NCBI GenBank assembly: GCA_016708905.1
Contig: JADJEV010000003.1
Coordinates: 930,001 to 994,000 of the forward strand
Length of the DNA stretch: 64,000 nt
DNA from: Candidatus Methylophosphatis roskildensis
Lineage (GTDB): Bacteria; Pseudomonadota; Gammaproteobacteria; Burkholderiales; Rhodocyclaceae
Direction of reading: 5' to 3'
Positions 46,301-57,872 of the stretch are shown piece after piece. Positions within the stretch are counted from its first letter, which is position 1. Every line of letters begins with the position of its first letter. The notes beneath the pieces were generated by a model, which was not told the origin of the DNA, ran no database searches, and saw nothing but the letters and a program-made list of their open reading frames with translations. Made by a program: the position numbers and the translations under genes.

Positions 46301-47593
46301 TCAGCGCTTGTCCAACGGTACGACGTCGCGGCGTGTCGCGCCGGTGAACAACTGTCGCGGTCGTCCGATCTTCTGATCGGCTTCGCCGATCATTTCGCTC
46401 CAGTGAGCGATCCAGCCGACCGTCCGCGCCATCGCAAAAATCGCGGTGAACATCGACTTGGGAATACCCAGCGCACGCTGCACGATGCCCGAATAGAAGT
46501 CGACGTTGGGATAGAGCCCCTTGCTGACGAAGAAGTCGTCCTCCAGCGCAATGCGCTCGAGTTCCAGTGCGAGCTTGAACAGCCGATCATCGTGCAGCCC
46601 GAGTTCGTTCAGCACTTCGTGACAGGTTTCGCGCATGATCCTGCCGCGCGGATCGAAATTCTTGTACACGCGGTGACCAAATCCTGCAAGGCGGAAGGTG
46701 TCGCTTTGGTCCTTGGCGCGCTTGATGTACAGGCCGATGCGGGAGACATCCCCGATCTTCTCCAGCATGTCGAGTACGGCCTCGTTGGCACCGCCATGGG
46801 CGGGGCCCCACAGACACGCGATTCCGGAGGCGACGCAGGCGAACGGGTTCGCCCCCGAGGAGCCGGCGAGGCGGACCGTGGACGTGGAGGCGCCTTGTTC
46901 ATGGTCGGCGTGCACGATCAAGACGCGATCGAGTGCCCGCGCAAGAACCGGATTGGGCAAATAAGGCTCGCAGGGCGTTGCGAACATCATGTGCATGAAG
47001 TTGGAGGCGTAGTCGAGATCGTTGCGTGGCCGCACGAATGGCTCACCGATGTTGTACTTGTAGGCCATGGCGACGATGTTTGGGATCTTCGCCAGCAGCC
47101 GGTCGGCGGATATTTCGCGATGCCTCTGGTCGCTGAAATCCATGGCGTCGTGATAGAAGGCGGAGAGTGCACCGACCACGCCCATCATTACGGCCATCGG
47201 ATGGGCATCGCGTCTGAAGCCGGTGTATAGGCGGGAAAGCTGTTCATGCACCATGGTGTGGTGCATGATTTCGCTGGTCCAGGCCTGCTTTTGCTCTGCG
47301 TTGGGCAACTCGCCCTTGAGGATCAGGTAGCACACCTCGAGGAAGTCACACTGATAGGCGAGTTCCTCGATCGGGTAGCCGCGATACAGCAGCGTGCCCG
47401 CCTGACCGTCCACGAAGGTGATCGCCGACCGGCAGGCAGCGGTCGACAGGAAGCCGGGATCGAAGGTGAACATCCCGGTCTTGGCGTAGAGCGAGCGGAT
47501 ATCGATGACATCCGGGCCAACCGTACCGCTGAATACCGGGAAGTCGACCGATTTACCCTCGATCGTGAGTCTTGCAGCGCGTTGGTCGGTCAT
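46301..47593 (-). CDS. gltA: Citrate synthase (type II, hexameric)
   Basis: A 430-residue citrate synthase condensing acetyl-CoA with oxaloacetate at the entry of the TCA cycle. The N-terminal beta domain of Gram-negative hexameric enzymes is present, followed by RGYPIEELA, the active-site His segments (HADHEQGASTSTVR and WGPAHGGANEAV), GFGHRVYKNFDPRG and the catalytic Asp in NVDFYSGIV. GGGGG lies just before the ATG. It is convergent with the nitronate monooxygenase-like gene, 23 bases away. Placed beside pckG and the glycogen genes, it fits acetate-fed carbon routing. Confidence 0.95.
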   Translation of the reverse strand: MTDQRAARLTIEGKSVDFPVFSGTVGPDVIDIRSLYAKTGMFTFDPGFLSTAACRSAITFVDGQAGTLLYRGYPIEELAYQCDFLEVCYLILKGELPNAEQKQAWTSEIMHHTMVHEQLSRLYTGFRRDAHPMAVMMGVVGALSAFYHDAMDFSDQRHREISADRLLAKIPNIVAMAYKYNIGEPFVRPRNDLDYASNFMHMMFATPCEPYLPNPVLARALDRVLIVHADHEQGASTSTVRLAGSSGANPFACVASGIACLWGPAHGGANEAVLDMLEKIGDVSRIGLYIKRAKDQSDTFRLAGFGHRVYKNFDPRGRIMRETCHEVLNELGLHDDRLFKLALELERIALEDDFFVSKGLYPNVDFYSGIVQRALGIPKSMFTAIFAMARTVGWIAHWSEMIGEADQKIGRPRQLFTGATRRDVVPLDKR

Positions 47594-48210
47594 GCTCGCC
47601 CCCTTTGAAGATCAGTCAGCTCGGCTAGTCTGCAATCGCAGTGCTCCGCGTCCGCCCGCCGATGGCGCACGGCCCCGATCGAGTCACCTTCCTGTCGCCG
47701 AGACCCGCGAAACGACCGGGAAAAGGCAACCAATGCTATTGTCGATCAGCTTGCTGCATTGCGCAAGAACAAACCCCTGCTGATCCGGGTGGGATTGCGG
47801 CCGGCGCATCTGTGGCGCCGAATCGGTCAGCATGAATCCGTTGAGTCATTCAAGTCGCCCACCGATTTCATTGATGCCGGCTCGGGGAGTCGGAGTTCGG
47901 GCTATCGTTGATCAGGCGACAAATCTTGCGCCCAGGATTGCTCCGGGTGTCTTGGCCGCAATGCTAATAGCAGCGGGTCTGCGAGGTCATATGGGTGATG
48001 GGGGCGTTGCGACCGCGGCGTCCACGGACCGGTCGTCGATCGGGCTCGGTCATCCTCGGCCAGTTACCGGACCGAGTTTGATGGAGGAGTGCCGGATGAT
48101 CGAGGCGACTTCCCGCGCGGGGACAACCGACCCCTGCAGGAACCGACCGCGGCCCGCCGAAAGGCGACGGACTGAAAGGCGAGGCGGGCGCTCAAACCTC
48201 GCCAGCGCGG
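47594..48210. other. Intergenic region between gltA and pckG
   Basis: About 620 bases. Open frames in it have no ribosome site and no recognisable domains. It should hold the gltA promoter near its left end. I recognise nothing else. Confidence 0.4.
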
Positions 48211-48249
48211 AAAAATGCCCGCCGCGCAGTCGCACCGACTGCGCGGCGG
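48211..48249 (-). terminator. Intrinsic terminator of pckG
   Basis: Positions 48219-48232 and 48236-48249 form a perfect 14-bp GC-rich stem with a three-base loop. On the minus strand it is followed by GCATTTTTCC, and it begins ten bases after the pckG stop. A textbook intrinsic terminator. Confidence 0.88.
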
Positions 48250-48258
48250 AAGCATCGA

Positions 48259-50112
<1,854 letters not shown>

Positions 50113-50398
50113 CAATTGACTCCTTGCAGGTGACATCGATTCGATCACTTTCAGCGTCCAGGCGTCCCCCGAGCACGGATGCGGATCGAACCAATGGAAT
50201 GGTGATCAGATGGGCCATATAATCATCGCGCGGCAACCACCGCATGCCACAAATCAAACCGTACCACACGGCGAGAGGAGCCGCAATCCGCGACCGGTCT
50301 CGCCGGTGGGCACAACACGCCGCCAGGCGGACAGACGGTGTCCGACGTAGTCCGCTCGGCTCGGCGTTTGCCATCCATGAGCGAGAAACGGCCGGATA

Positions 50399-52573
50399 TC
50401 AGCCTTGCGGCTTAAGTACGATGCCTGCCAGCGGTGGCACGGTAACCTTGATCGAGTAGGGACGGTCCATCCACGGCATGTCTTCCGCCCAGAGTTCCTC
50501 GCCGCCATTGCCCATATTGGCGCCTCCGTAGAGGTAGGAGTCGGAGTTGAGAACCTCTCGGTAGGCACCCCCGCGTGGCACCCCGATGCGGTATTCCGTG
50601 CGCGGAACGGGCGTGAAGTTGACGATCACTACAAGAAAATCGTCCTGCACTTTCCGAACGAAGCTCAGGATCGACTGGTGCGAGTCGTGGCAGTCGATCC
50701 ACTCGAACCCCTGCCATTCGAACTCGCTCGTGTACAGCGCGGCCGAATTGCGATAGAGGTGATTCAGATCCTGCACCAGCAGTTGCATGCCGCGATGTAA
50801 TGGAAACTGCAACACGTACCAGTCGAGCACACCGGCGCTGTTCCATTCCAGACCCTGCCCGAACTCGGTTCCCATGAACAGAAGCTTCTTGCCCGGATGG
50901 GTGAACATGTACGTATAGAGCAGGCGCAGATTGGCGAAGCGCTGCCATTCGTCGCCCGGCATCTTGTTCAGCATCGAACCCTTGCCATGCACGACCTCGT
51001 CGTGCGAGAAGGGCAGCATGAAATTCTCGGTGAATGCATATAGCATGCTGAACGTGAGCAGGTCGTGGTGGTACTGTCGATGTATCGGCTCGTTCGACAT
51101 ATAGCGCAGGGTGTCATTCATCCAGCCCATGTTCCACTTGATGTCGAAGCCGAGGCCGCCGAGATAGGTTGGACGGGTCACCTGCGGCCAGGAGGTCGAT
51201 TCTTCGGCGATGATCAGGGAGCCGGGACATTCGCTGTGGGCGACGGCGTTGAACTCCCGCAGGAAATCGATCGCCTCGAGATTCTCCCGTCCGCCGAACT
51301 GATTCGGAATCCATTCGGTGCGCGAGTAGTCGAGGTAGAGCATGGAGGCGACCGCATCGACCCGCAGGCCATCGATATGGTATTCCTTCAGCCAGTACAC
51401 GGCGCTCGAGATCAGGAAGTTCTTCACCTCGTTGCGGCCGAAATTGAAGATCAGGGTCGACCAGTCGAGATGCTCGCCCTTGCGCGGGTCCGCGTGCTCG
51501 TACAGCGGTGTGCCGTCGAAGCGGGCCAGCGCATAGGCATCCTTGGGAAAATGGGCCGGAACCCAGTCCAGGATTACGCCGATGCCATGGTTGTGGCAGT
51601 AGTCGACAAAGTAGCGGAAATCGTCCGGCGTGCCGAAACGGCTGGTGGGTGCGAAGTAGCCGGTTGCCTGGTAGCCCCACGACATGTCGAACGGATGCTC
51701 GGTGATCGGCAGCAGTTCGATGTGAGTAAAACCCAGCTGCAACACGTAATCGACCAGCTTGGCCGCCAACTCGCGGTAGTTGAGGAACTCGCCCTCGATG
51801 CCGCGTTGCCACGATCCGAGATGCACCTCGTACACCGACATCGGCGTGTGCTGCCAGTCGGCCTGTGCGCGCCGCTGCATCCAGCCGCCGTCCTGCCAGT
51901 CATGTTCCGAGGTTCCGACGACTATCGAGGAGGTATTCGGCCGCTTCTCGAACTGCTGGCCGTAGGGGTCCGATTTGAGCAGCACCTCGCCGGAATGGCG
52001 ATTCCGGATTTCGAACTTGTAGAAACTCCCGGGGCCGATGTCCGGTATGAACAGCTCCCAGACACCGCTTCCTGGACGTACACGCATGGGGTGACGCCGT
52101 CCATCCCAGCCATTGAAGTCGCCAACCACACTGATCCGCTCCGCGTTGGGTGCCCAGACCGCAAACAGCACGCCAGCGACGCCGTCTACCTCATGTTCGT
52201 GCGCACCCTTGAACCGATAGGCCTGGTGGTGTTTCCCTTCGGAGAACAGGTGCAGATCGAACTCCGACAACTGAGGCGGATAGGCATAGGGGTCGTGGGC
52301 GATGTGATCGTGGTGGCTCGAATCGCGCCAGATCAGGCGGTAGCGATCAGGAATCTTTTTGGCCGGTCCGCGCCATTCGAAGAAATCGCTGTCCGGAACG
52401 CGAGTCATGGCAAGGTTTCCCTCGGCGATGGAGACCTCGCTCGCGTGCGGCAGGAAGACCCTCACTACGACTTCGTCGCCGTCCGGATGTCTGCCGAGCA
52501 CGGCAAACGGGTCATGGTGGCGCGCATCCCGGATCCGGATCATATCGTCACTGAACTGAACTTTTCGCATCAT
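50399..52573 (-). CDS. glgB: 1,4-alpha-glucan branching enzyme
   Basis: A 724-residue GH13 branching enzyme that makes alpha-1,6 branches in glycogen. An N-terminal CBM48-like region (FAVWAPNAERISVVGDFNGWDGRRHPM) precedes the barrel. The nucleophile is Asp406 (DGLRVDAVASMLYLDYSR), the acid is in IIAEEST (457-458), and the SHDEVVHGKGSM motif carries the transition-state Asp. Length agrees with bacterial GlgB. Two adjacent ATG codons follow GGGGAG; the second (52570) is better spaced. It is divergent from glgX across a 440-base gap. Confidence 0.95.
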   Translation of the reverse strand: MMRKVQFSDDMIRIRDARHHDPFAVLGRHPDGDEVVVRVFLPHASEVSIAEGNLAMTRVPDSDFFEWRGPAKKIPDRYRLIWRDSSHHDHIAHDPYAYPPQLSEFDLHLFSEGKHHQAYRFKGAHEHEVDGVAGVLFAVWAPNAERISVVGDFNGWDGRRHPMRVRPGSGVWELFIPDIGPGSFYKFEIRNRHSGEVLLKSDPYGQQFEKRPNTSSIVVGTSEHDWQDGGWMQRRAQADWQHTPMSVYEVHLGSWQRGIEGEFLNYRELAAKLVDYVLQLGFTHIELLPITEHPFDMSWGYQATGYFAPTSRFGTPDDFRYFVDYCHNHGIGVILDWVPAHFPKDAYALARFDGTPLYEHADPRKGEHLDWSTLIFNFGRNEVKNFLISSAVYWLKEYHIDGLRVDAVASMLYLDYSRTEWIPNQFGGRENLEAIDFLREFNAVAHSECPGSLIIAEESTSWPQVTRPTYLGGLGFDIKWNMGWMNDTLRYMSNEPIHRQYHHDLLTFSMLYAFTENFMLPFSHDEVVHGKGSMLNKMPGDEWQRFANLRLLYTYMFTHPGKKLLFMGTEFGQGLEWNSAGVLDWYVLQFPLHRGMQLLVQDLNHLYRNSAALYTSEFEWQGFEWIDCHDSHQSILSFVRKVQDDFLVVIVNFTPVPRTEYRIGVPRGGAYREVLNSDSYLYGGANMGNGGEELWAEDMPWMDRPYSIKVTVPPLAGIVLKPQG

Positions 52574-53016
52574 TGCTCCCCTATTGACCGGCTGGACCGC
52601 ACCGGTGTCTGCTTGCGTTGCTATCGTATTGAAGCCTTTTCATTCGAATCGTATTGAATTGGCATTGCTGTCCCGGCATCCCTCAGCGATCTGGTCTGCG
52701 CTGTGCGAACGATCGGTTTGCGCGACGCCGCGAGCGCAGTTTGGCCGGATCGGGATAGCGCGGTTAAAGTATCGGCGCCGCTCGACTTCCCGAGATGTCG
52801 AATAACGACCGGTTTCGCATGCAATCTTATGCACCAGGAGGCTCGCCAAATTATCGCCGCGGCAGGCGCCGCGATCGAAGGTCCGGGATCGATCCCGAAG
52901 GTTCTTGTCATGGCGCCATTTTACGCCTTGTGCGGGGCCAATCCATGTCCGCTGCAGCGCGAAACTTTTGCCGCCTGATATGGCGGCGTTCAAGCCGTTG
53001 AATGTGTGGGGTTCGC
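52574..53016. other. Divergent region between glgB and glgX
   Basis: About 440 bases that must carry both promoters. I see no convincing -35/-10 pair, operator or small gene. A GC-rich stretch with GCGCC and CGGGATCGATCCCG-like palindromic pieces lies near 52870-52900 and might be a binding site. Confidence 0.4.
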
Positions 53017-55215
53017 ATGATCAAGCATCAACCCGTAGTGTGGCCAGGGAAACCTTTTCCGCTTGGCGCAAGCTGGGACGGCCATGGCGTCAACTTTGCC
53101 CTGTTCTCCGAGCAGGCCGAGCGAGTCGAGCTGTGTCTGTTCGATGCCCGCGGCCGGCGCGAGATCGAACGCATCACCTTGCCCGAGCGTACCGACATGG
53201 TTTGGCACGGCTACCTGCCGGGCGCCGCGGTCGGGCTGTTATACGGCTATCGCGTCCACGGTCAGTATCGGCCGCAGCTCGGGCAGCGCTTCAATCCCAA
53301 CAAGCTGCTGCTGGATCCGTATGCGAAGGCGACGATCGGCAAACTGCATGCGAGCGATGCCGATCATGCCTACAAGCTCGGGGCCGAGCGGGAGGATCTG
53401 TCGTTCGACTGGCGCGACAACGGGGCGGCCATGCCCAAGTGCCAGGTGACCGGAGCCCCGTTCGACTGGGAGGACGATCGTGCTCCTGACACGCCCTGGA
53501 GCGAAACCGTCATTTACGAGGTGCACGTCAAGGGCTTTACTGCTCTGCATCCGGCCATTCCGGGGCCTCTGCGGGGAACTTACGCCGGCCTGGCCTGCGC
53601 GCCGGCCATCGCGCATCTGCAGCGACTCGGGGTTACGGCGGTCGATCTGCTTCCCGTGCACTGCTTTCTGGACGAACGCACGCTGGTCAAAAGCGGAATG
53701 CGTAACTACTGGGGCTACAACTCGATCGGGTTCTTCGCGCCTGCCCGCCGATATGCCGCCAGCAGCGACGCGCCGGGCGAGTTCAAGGCAATGGTCAAGG
53801 CACTGCACCGAGCCGGCATCGAAGTGATCCTGGATGTGGTGTACAACCACACTGCAGAAGGTAACCACCTCGGTCCGACCGTTTGTTTTCGTGGCATCGA
53901 CAACCTCGCCTACTACCGCCTTAAGCCAGGCAACCCGCGCTTCTACATGGATTACACTGGGTGCGGAAACACCCTCAACACCATGCATCCGCAGGTGCTG
54001 CAACTGATCATGGATTCGCTGCGATACTGGGTTCAGGAAATGCACGTCGATGGCTTTCGCTTCGACCTCGCCGCCACGCTGGCCCGCGAAGCTCACGAGT
54101 TCGACCGGCACGGCGCCTTTCTCGACATCATTCATCAGGATCCGGTCCTGTCTCGCGTGAAGCTCATTGCCGAGCCATGGGACGTCGGCGAAGGCGGCTA
54201 CCAGGTCGGCAATTTTCCCGTCGGCTGGACCGAATGGAACGGCAAGTACCGCGACGCGGTGCGCGCCTACTGGAAGGGCGAAGGCGGCCTCATCGGTGAT
54301 CTCGCCTATCGCCTGACCGGTTCCAGCGATCTGTACGCGCACAACGGCCGGCGCCCTTGCGCCAGCATCAATTTCGTCACCGCCCACGACGGCTTCGTCC
54401 TGCAGGATCTGGTGAGCTACCAGCGCAAGCACAATGAGGCCAATGGCGAAGACAACCGCGATGGTGCCGACAACAATCAGAGCTGGAACTGCGGCGTTGA
54501 AGGGCCAACCGATGACGCGGAGATCCTCGCGTTGCGGGCGCGCCAGAAGCGCAATTTGCTGGCCACGCTGCTGCTCTCCCAGGGCGTGCCGATGATTGTT
54601 GCGGGTGACGAGATGGGCCATACGCAGCACGGCAACAACAATGCGTACTGCCAGGACAATGCCATCAGCTGGATCGACTGGGAGTTGTCGCAGACAGACC
54701 TGGATCTGCTGGCGTTCGTGCGACAACTGATCCGGTTTCGGCGCGAACATCCAGCCTTCCGCCGGCGCAGCTATTTTCACGTGCATTCGCCGCGCGATAG
54801 CGAGAAGAACATTCTGTGGTTCGACCCCGACGGGTTGGAGATGGGTAATGACGAATGGAATCAGGGATTCGCGCGCTGCCTCGGCATGTATCTGTTGGGC
54901 GATGCCATCGGCGAGACAGACACACGGGGAAGTCCAGTCGCGGACGACGATTTCATGCTGTTGATCAATGCCCACCACGAGGAGATTCCCTTCGTGCTGC
55001 CAAGCTTTCAGGCTCACGTTCGCTGGCATATCGCGCTCGACACCAGTCAGCCGGCTGGCGCAATCGGCGGTCGACGATTCGCCGGCGGCGATATCTTCCC
55101 GTTGCAGGGGCGCTCGCTGGCATTGCTGCAACAGCCGGGAAAGGGGGCTGCGAGGTTTGCTGCTGACTTCGCCGCGTCCGCCTCATCAGCTGCGGCTCCT
55201 TCAACCGCCGTCTGA
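53017..55215 (+). CDS. glgX: Glycogen debranching enzyme GlgX
   Basis: A 732-residue GH13 isoamylase-type debranching enzyme that cuts alpha-1,6 branches from phosphorylase-trimmed glycogen. The CBM48 region is at the start (PLGASWDGHGVNFALFSEQAERVELCLFD). The nucleophile is Asp350 (VDGFRFDLAATL), the acid Glu386 (LIAEPWDVGEGGYQVG) and the third carboxylate is in TAHDGF. WNGKYRDAVRAYWKG is typical of GlgX. The start MIKHQP is chosen over a codon 15 bases upstream since homology starts there; the ribosome site is weak. A low-complexity Ala/Ser tail ends the protein. Confidence 0.93.
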   Translation: MIKHQPVVWPGKPFPLGASWDGHGVNFALFSEQAERVELCLFDARGRREIERITLPERTDMVWHGYLPGAAVGLLYGYRVHGQYRPQLGQRFNPNKLLLDPYAKATIGKLHASDADHAYKLGAEREDLSFDWRDNGAAMPKCQVTGAPFDWEDDRAPDTPWSETVIYEVHVKGFTALHPAIPGPLRGTYAGLACAPAIAHLQRLGVTAVDLLPVHCFLDERTLVKSGMRNYWGYNSIGFFAPARRYAASSDAPGEFKAMVKALHRAGIEVILDVVYNHTAEGNHLGPTVCFRGIDNLAYYRLKPGNPRFYMDYTGCGNTLNTMHPQVLQLIMDSLRYWVQEMHVDGFRFDLAATLAREAHEFDRHGAFLDIIHQDPVLSRVKLIAEPWDVGEGGYQVGNFPVGWTEWNGKYRDAVRAYWKGEGGLIGDLAYRLTGSSDLYAHNGRRPCASINFVTAHDGFVLQDLVSYQRKHNEANGEDNRDGADNNQSWNCGVEGPTDDAEILALRARQKRNLLATLLLSQGVPMIVAGDEMGHTQHGNNNAYCQDNAISWIDWELSQTDLDLLAFVRQLIRFRREHPAFRRRSYFHVHSPRDSEKNILWFDPDGLEMGNDEWNQGFARCLGMYLLGDAIGETDTRGSPVADDDFMLLINAHHEEIPFVLPSFQAHVRWHIALDTSQPAGAIGGRRFAGGDIFPLQGRSLALLQQPGKGAARFAADFAASASSAAAPSTAV

Positions 55216-55275
55216 CACCTCGACGCGCGATTCTGTCTGGGCATCGGTCTATCGATCGCAAGGAGAAAGCACAGC

Positions 55276-55596
55276 ATGGCACAGGTGGACTATTCGGAAA
55301 TCGCAAGACATCCCAAGTTCAGGGAACTCTCGCGCAAGAAGGTCCGCTTCCTCGTTGGTTGGTGGCTGTTCTCTACGATCTTCTACTTTGGCCTTCCGAT
55401 CTGGGCGGGCAATACCACGCTTCAATCCGATGTCGGCAACATGAAGGTCATCGGGAACGTCCCGCTGCTCTATCTTTACGCCCTTGCTCAGTACGCTTTG
55501 TCGATTGCGATTGCGCTTTACTACACGTACTGGGCGAACAAGTACGCGGATCGGCTTACCGAAGAACTGCTGCGCGACCTCCGCACCAAGCCATGA
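55276..55596 (+). CDS. DUF485 (YjcH-like) membrane protein
   Basis: A 106-residue protein with two membrane helices (about 26-48 and 60-82) of the DUF485 family. DUF485 genes regularly precede acetate/solute symporter genes, as yjcH precedes actP in Escherichia coli. AGGAG is well placed. The next gene begins about 100 bases later in the same direction, so they probably form one operon. The role is presumed to be support of the symporter; direct evidence in the family is thin. Confidence 0.8.
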   Translation: MAQVDYSEIARHPKFRELSRKKVRFLVGWWLFSTIFYFGLPIWAGNTTLQSDVGNMKVIGNVPLLYLYALAQYALSIAIALYYTYWANKYADRLTEELLRDLRTKP

Positions 55597-55698
55597 GCCT
55601 GTGGATGCCACGCGGTGGAGATCCGGCGATGAATCTCGCGGCGGCATGACCGGGAGAGTCCGCGCGAGAACCGGAACTTGTTGAAGGGAAGCGTCGGA

Positions 55699-57636
55699 AT
55701 GAGCACGATTCTGCGATTGGCAGCATTCCGCCTGGGACTGCTGGTGGCAACGATGATCCAGGCTCCAGCAGTCGCGGGCGTCGACACTGCAGGCGCGCCG
55801 GCATTGCTCGCCCCGGCGCAAGTGCCGGCGGCGGCAGCGTCTGTCGCGGCAGCAGCGCCGTATGCCGTTGTCAAGTCCAACAAGCCGCTGACCATTGGAC
55901 TGTTCGTCATCATCATTGGGTTGACTCTGGCAATTGTCTTCTGGGCGGCGGGCAGAAGCAGGAAGAAATCGGGCTTCTACGCCGCCAGGTCATCGATCAG
56001 CGGTCTCCAGAATGGTTGGGCGATTGCCGGCGACTACATGTCGGCGGCTACCTTCCTCGGCATGGCCGGGCTGATTTCGCTGAACGGCTTCGACGGCTTC
56101 CTGTACCCGACCGGGTGGATGGTCGCCTTCGTCACGGTGCTGCTGGTCGTCGCCGAACCTTGCCGAAATATCGGCAAATACACGGTGGGCGATATCCTTT
56201 CCGTTCGTGCCTCTGCAAAGCCCGTGCGTGCCGCCGCGGCGGTGGTAACGGTTTTCGTGTCGACGTTCTACCTGACGGCACAACTCGTCGGTGCGGGCAA
56301 GTTGATGGAACTCCTGCTTGGCGTTCCCTACTCGATGTCGATTGTTGGTGTGGCTGTGCTGATCTCGATTTACGTGGTGTTCGGGGGAATGATTGCCACC
56401 ACTTGGGTGCAGATCATCAAGGCCGCGTTGCTCGTCAGCGGTGGGGCGCTCTTGTCCTTCCTGGTGCTGCTGAAGTTCGGGATGAACCCCTTGAGGCTGA
56501 TGGAGAATGTCGCCAACAATACCCAGATCCAGAGCTGGGTGCAGACGAAGCTTGGCCACGTGACACCGCAACCAGGCCTCGACTACGGTCAACGCTACCT
56601 CGAGCCGGGATTGTTCCTGCACGGCGTGTGGGATCAGATTTCGCTCGGCATGGCCGTGTGCCTCGGGGCTGCCGGAATGCCGCACATCCTGATGCGTTTC
56701 TTCACGGTTCCTGATGCGAAGACGGCACGCAAGTCGGTGGTCGTGGCGATGTTCATCATCGCGCTGTTTTTCCTGCTGACGACGTTCATGGGATACGGCG
56801 CCGCGACGCGGCTTACGCCGCAAGGCATTGCCGAAGTGGACAAGACCGGCAATATGGCCAACCCTCTGCTGGCTCGGTTCCTAGGCTCGGAGTTTCACCC
56901 GATGCTGGGCGACTTGCTGCAGGCGTTCGTCTGCGCGGTCGCGTTCGCGACCATCCTCGCCGTGGTTTCGGGTCTTGTGCTCGCATGTTCGGCCGCCATC
57001 TCGCACGATGTCTATACCAAAGTCATCAAGAACGGCCGCGCCGACCAGGCCTCACAGATGCGCGCCGCGCGCCTCACGTCGCTGGTTGTGGGCGTGGTAG
57101 CCGTGATCATCGCCTTCGCCGCAGAGAGGCAGAACGTCGCCCACCTCGTCGCGCTGGCGTTCGCGGTTTCAGCATCGGGCATGCTGCCGGCGGTCGTGCT
57201 CACCCTGTTCTGGAAGAAGATGAGCACCGCGGGCGTCATGGCCGCTTTGCTGATCGGTACCTTCAGTGGCATCGGGCTGGTACTCGTCTCGCCCAACATG
57301 CAGTATCCGCAACTCATCGCCGCTGCCGATCAGAAGGTCTTCGCCGCCCTGGAGACGAAGCAGGCGGCCGGCACGACGTTGAGCGATACGGAGACGACGG
57401 ACCTCGCGAACGCGAAGACCTCGTACGCAGCAAACAAGGACGGAACGTCGATCATGGGTCTCGCGAAGCCACTGTTCCCGCTGAAGGTACCCGCAATCCT
57501 TTGCATCCCGCTCGGTTTCCTGTCCGCCTTCATCTTCTCGTTGTTGTTCCCGAGCAAGCGCGAGCAAGACGCATTCGAGGAACTGTACGTTCGCCAGACA
57601 ACCGGCATCGGCGTTTCCGCGTCAGTCGCACACTGA
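55699..57636 (+). CDS. actP: Sodium:solute symporter, acetate permease type
   Basis: A 645-residue sodium:solute symporter with about 13 membrane helices, related to ActP-type cation/acetate symporters. Landmarks are FYAARSSISGLQNGWAIAGDYMSAATFLGMAGL, YTVGDILSVR, the GMPHILMRFFTVPDAKTARKS loop and LACSAAISHDVYTKVI. It is about 90 residues longer than usual: an Ala-rich leader (about residues 20-60) and a hydrophilic insertion between late helices (AADQKVFAALETKQAAGTT, about 535-575). The ATG chosen has GAAGGGA upstream. It follows the DUF485 gene. Acetate is the likely substrate, other short carboxylates being possible. Confidence 0.82.
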   Translation: MSTILRLAAFRLGLLVATMIQAPAVAGVDTAGAPALLAPAQVPAAAASVAAAAPYAVVKSNKPLTIGLFVIIIGLTLAIVFWAAGRSRKKSGFYAARSSISGLQNGWAIAGDYMSAATFLGMAGLISLNGFDGFLYPTGWMVAFVTVLLVVAEPCRNIGKYTVGDILSVRASAKPVRAAAAVVTVFVSTFYLTAQLVGAGKLMELLLGVPYSMSIVGVAVLISIYVVFGGMIATTWVQIIKAALLVSGGALLSFLVLLKFGMNPLRLMENVANNTQIQSWVQTKLGHVTPQPGLDYGQRYLEPGLFLHGVWDQISLGMAVCLGAAGMPHILMRFFTVPDAKTARKSVVVAMFIIALFFLLTTFMGYGAATRLTPQGIAEVDKTGNMANPLLARFLGSEFHPMLGDLLQAFVCAVAFATILAVVSGLVLACSAAISHDVYTKVIKNGRADQASQMRAARLTSLVVGVVAVIIAFAAERQNVAHLVALAFAVSASGMLPAVVLTLFWKKMSTAGVMAALLIGTFSGIGLVLVSPNMQYPQLIAAADQKVFAALETKQAAGTTLSDTETTDLANAKTSYAANKDGTSIMGLAKPLFPLKVPAILCIPLGFLSAFIFSLLFPSKREQDAFEELYVRQTTGIGVSASVAH

Positions 57637-57872
57637 TCCACGTCTGTCGCGAACAGGGAAGGGGCGATCTACCCCATTTTTTCGGGGCCGGGCCTTCGGC
57701 GGCGAAGTCTGGCCCGGGAGTTTCACGATCCGGCCGCGTGCCTCAGGCGTCGGACTCCCGGGTTCTCCGACCCGGGCGCAGCGCAGGCCGGGATGAGACG
57801 AACTGCGAGATAATTGGGCCAGGCTGCCGCGTCTTTCGACCTTTGCAGCATTGTTTCCACCAAGGACAAGTC

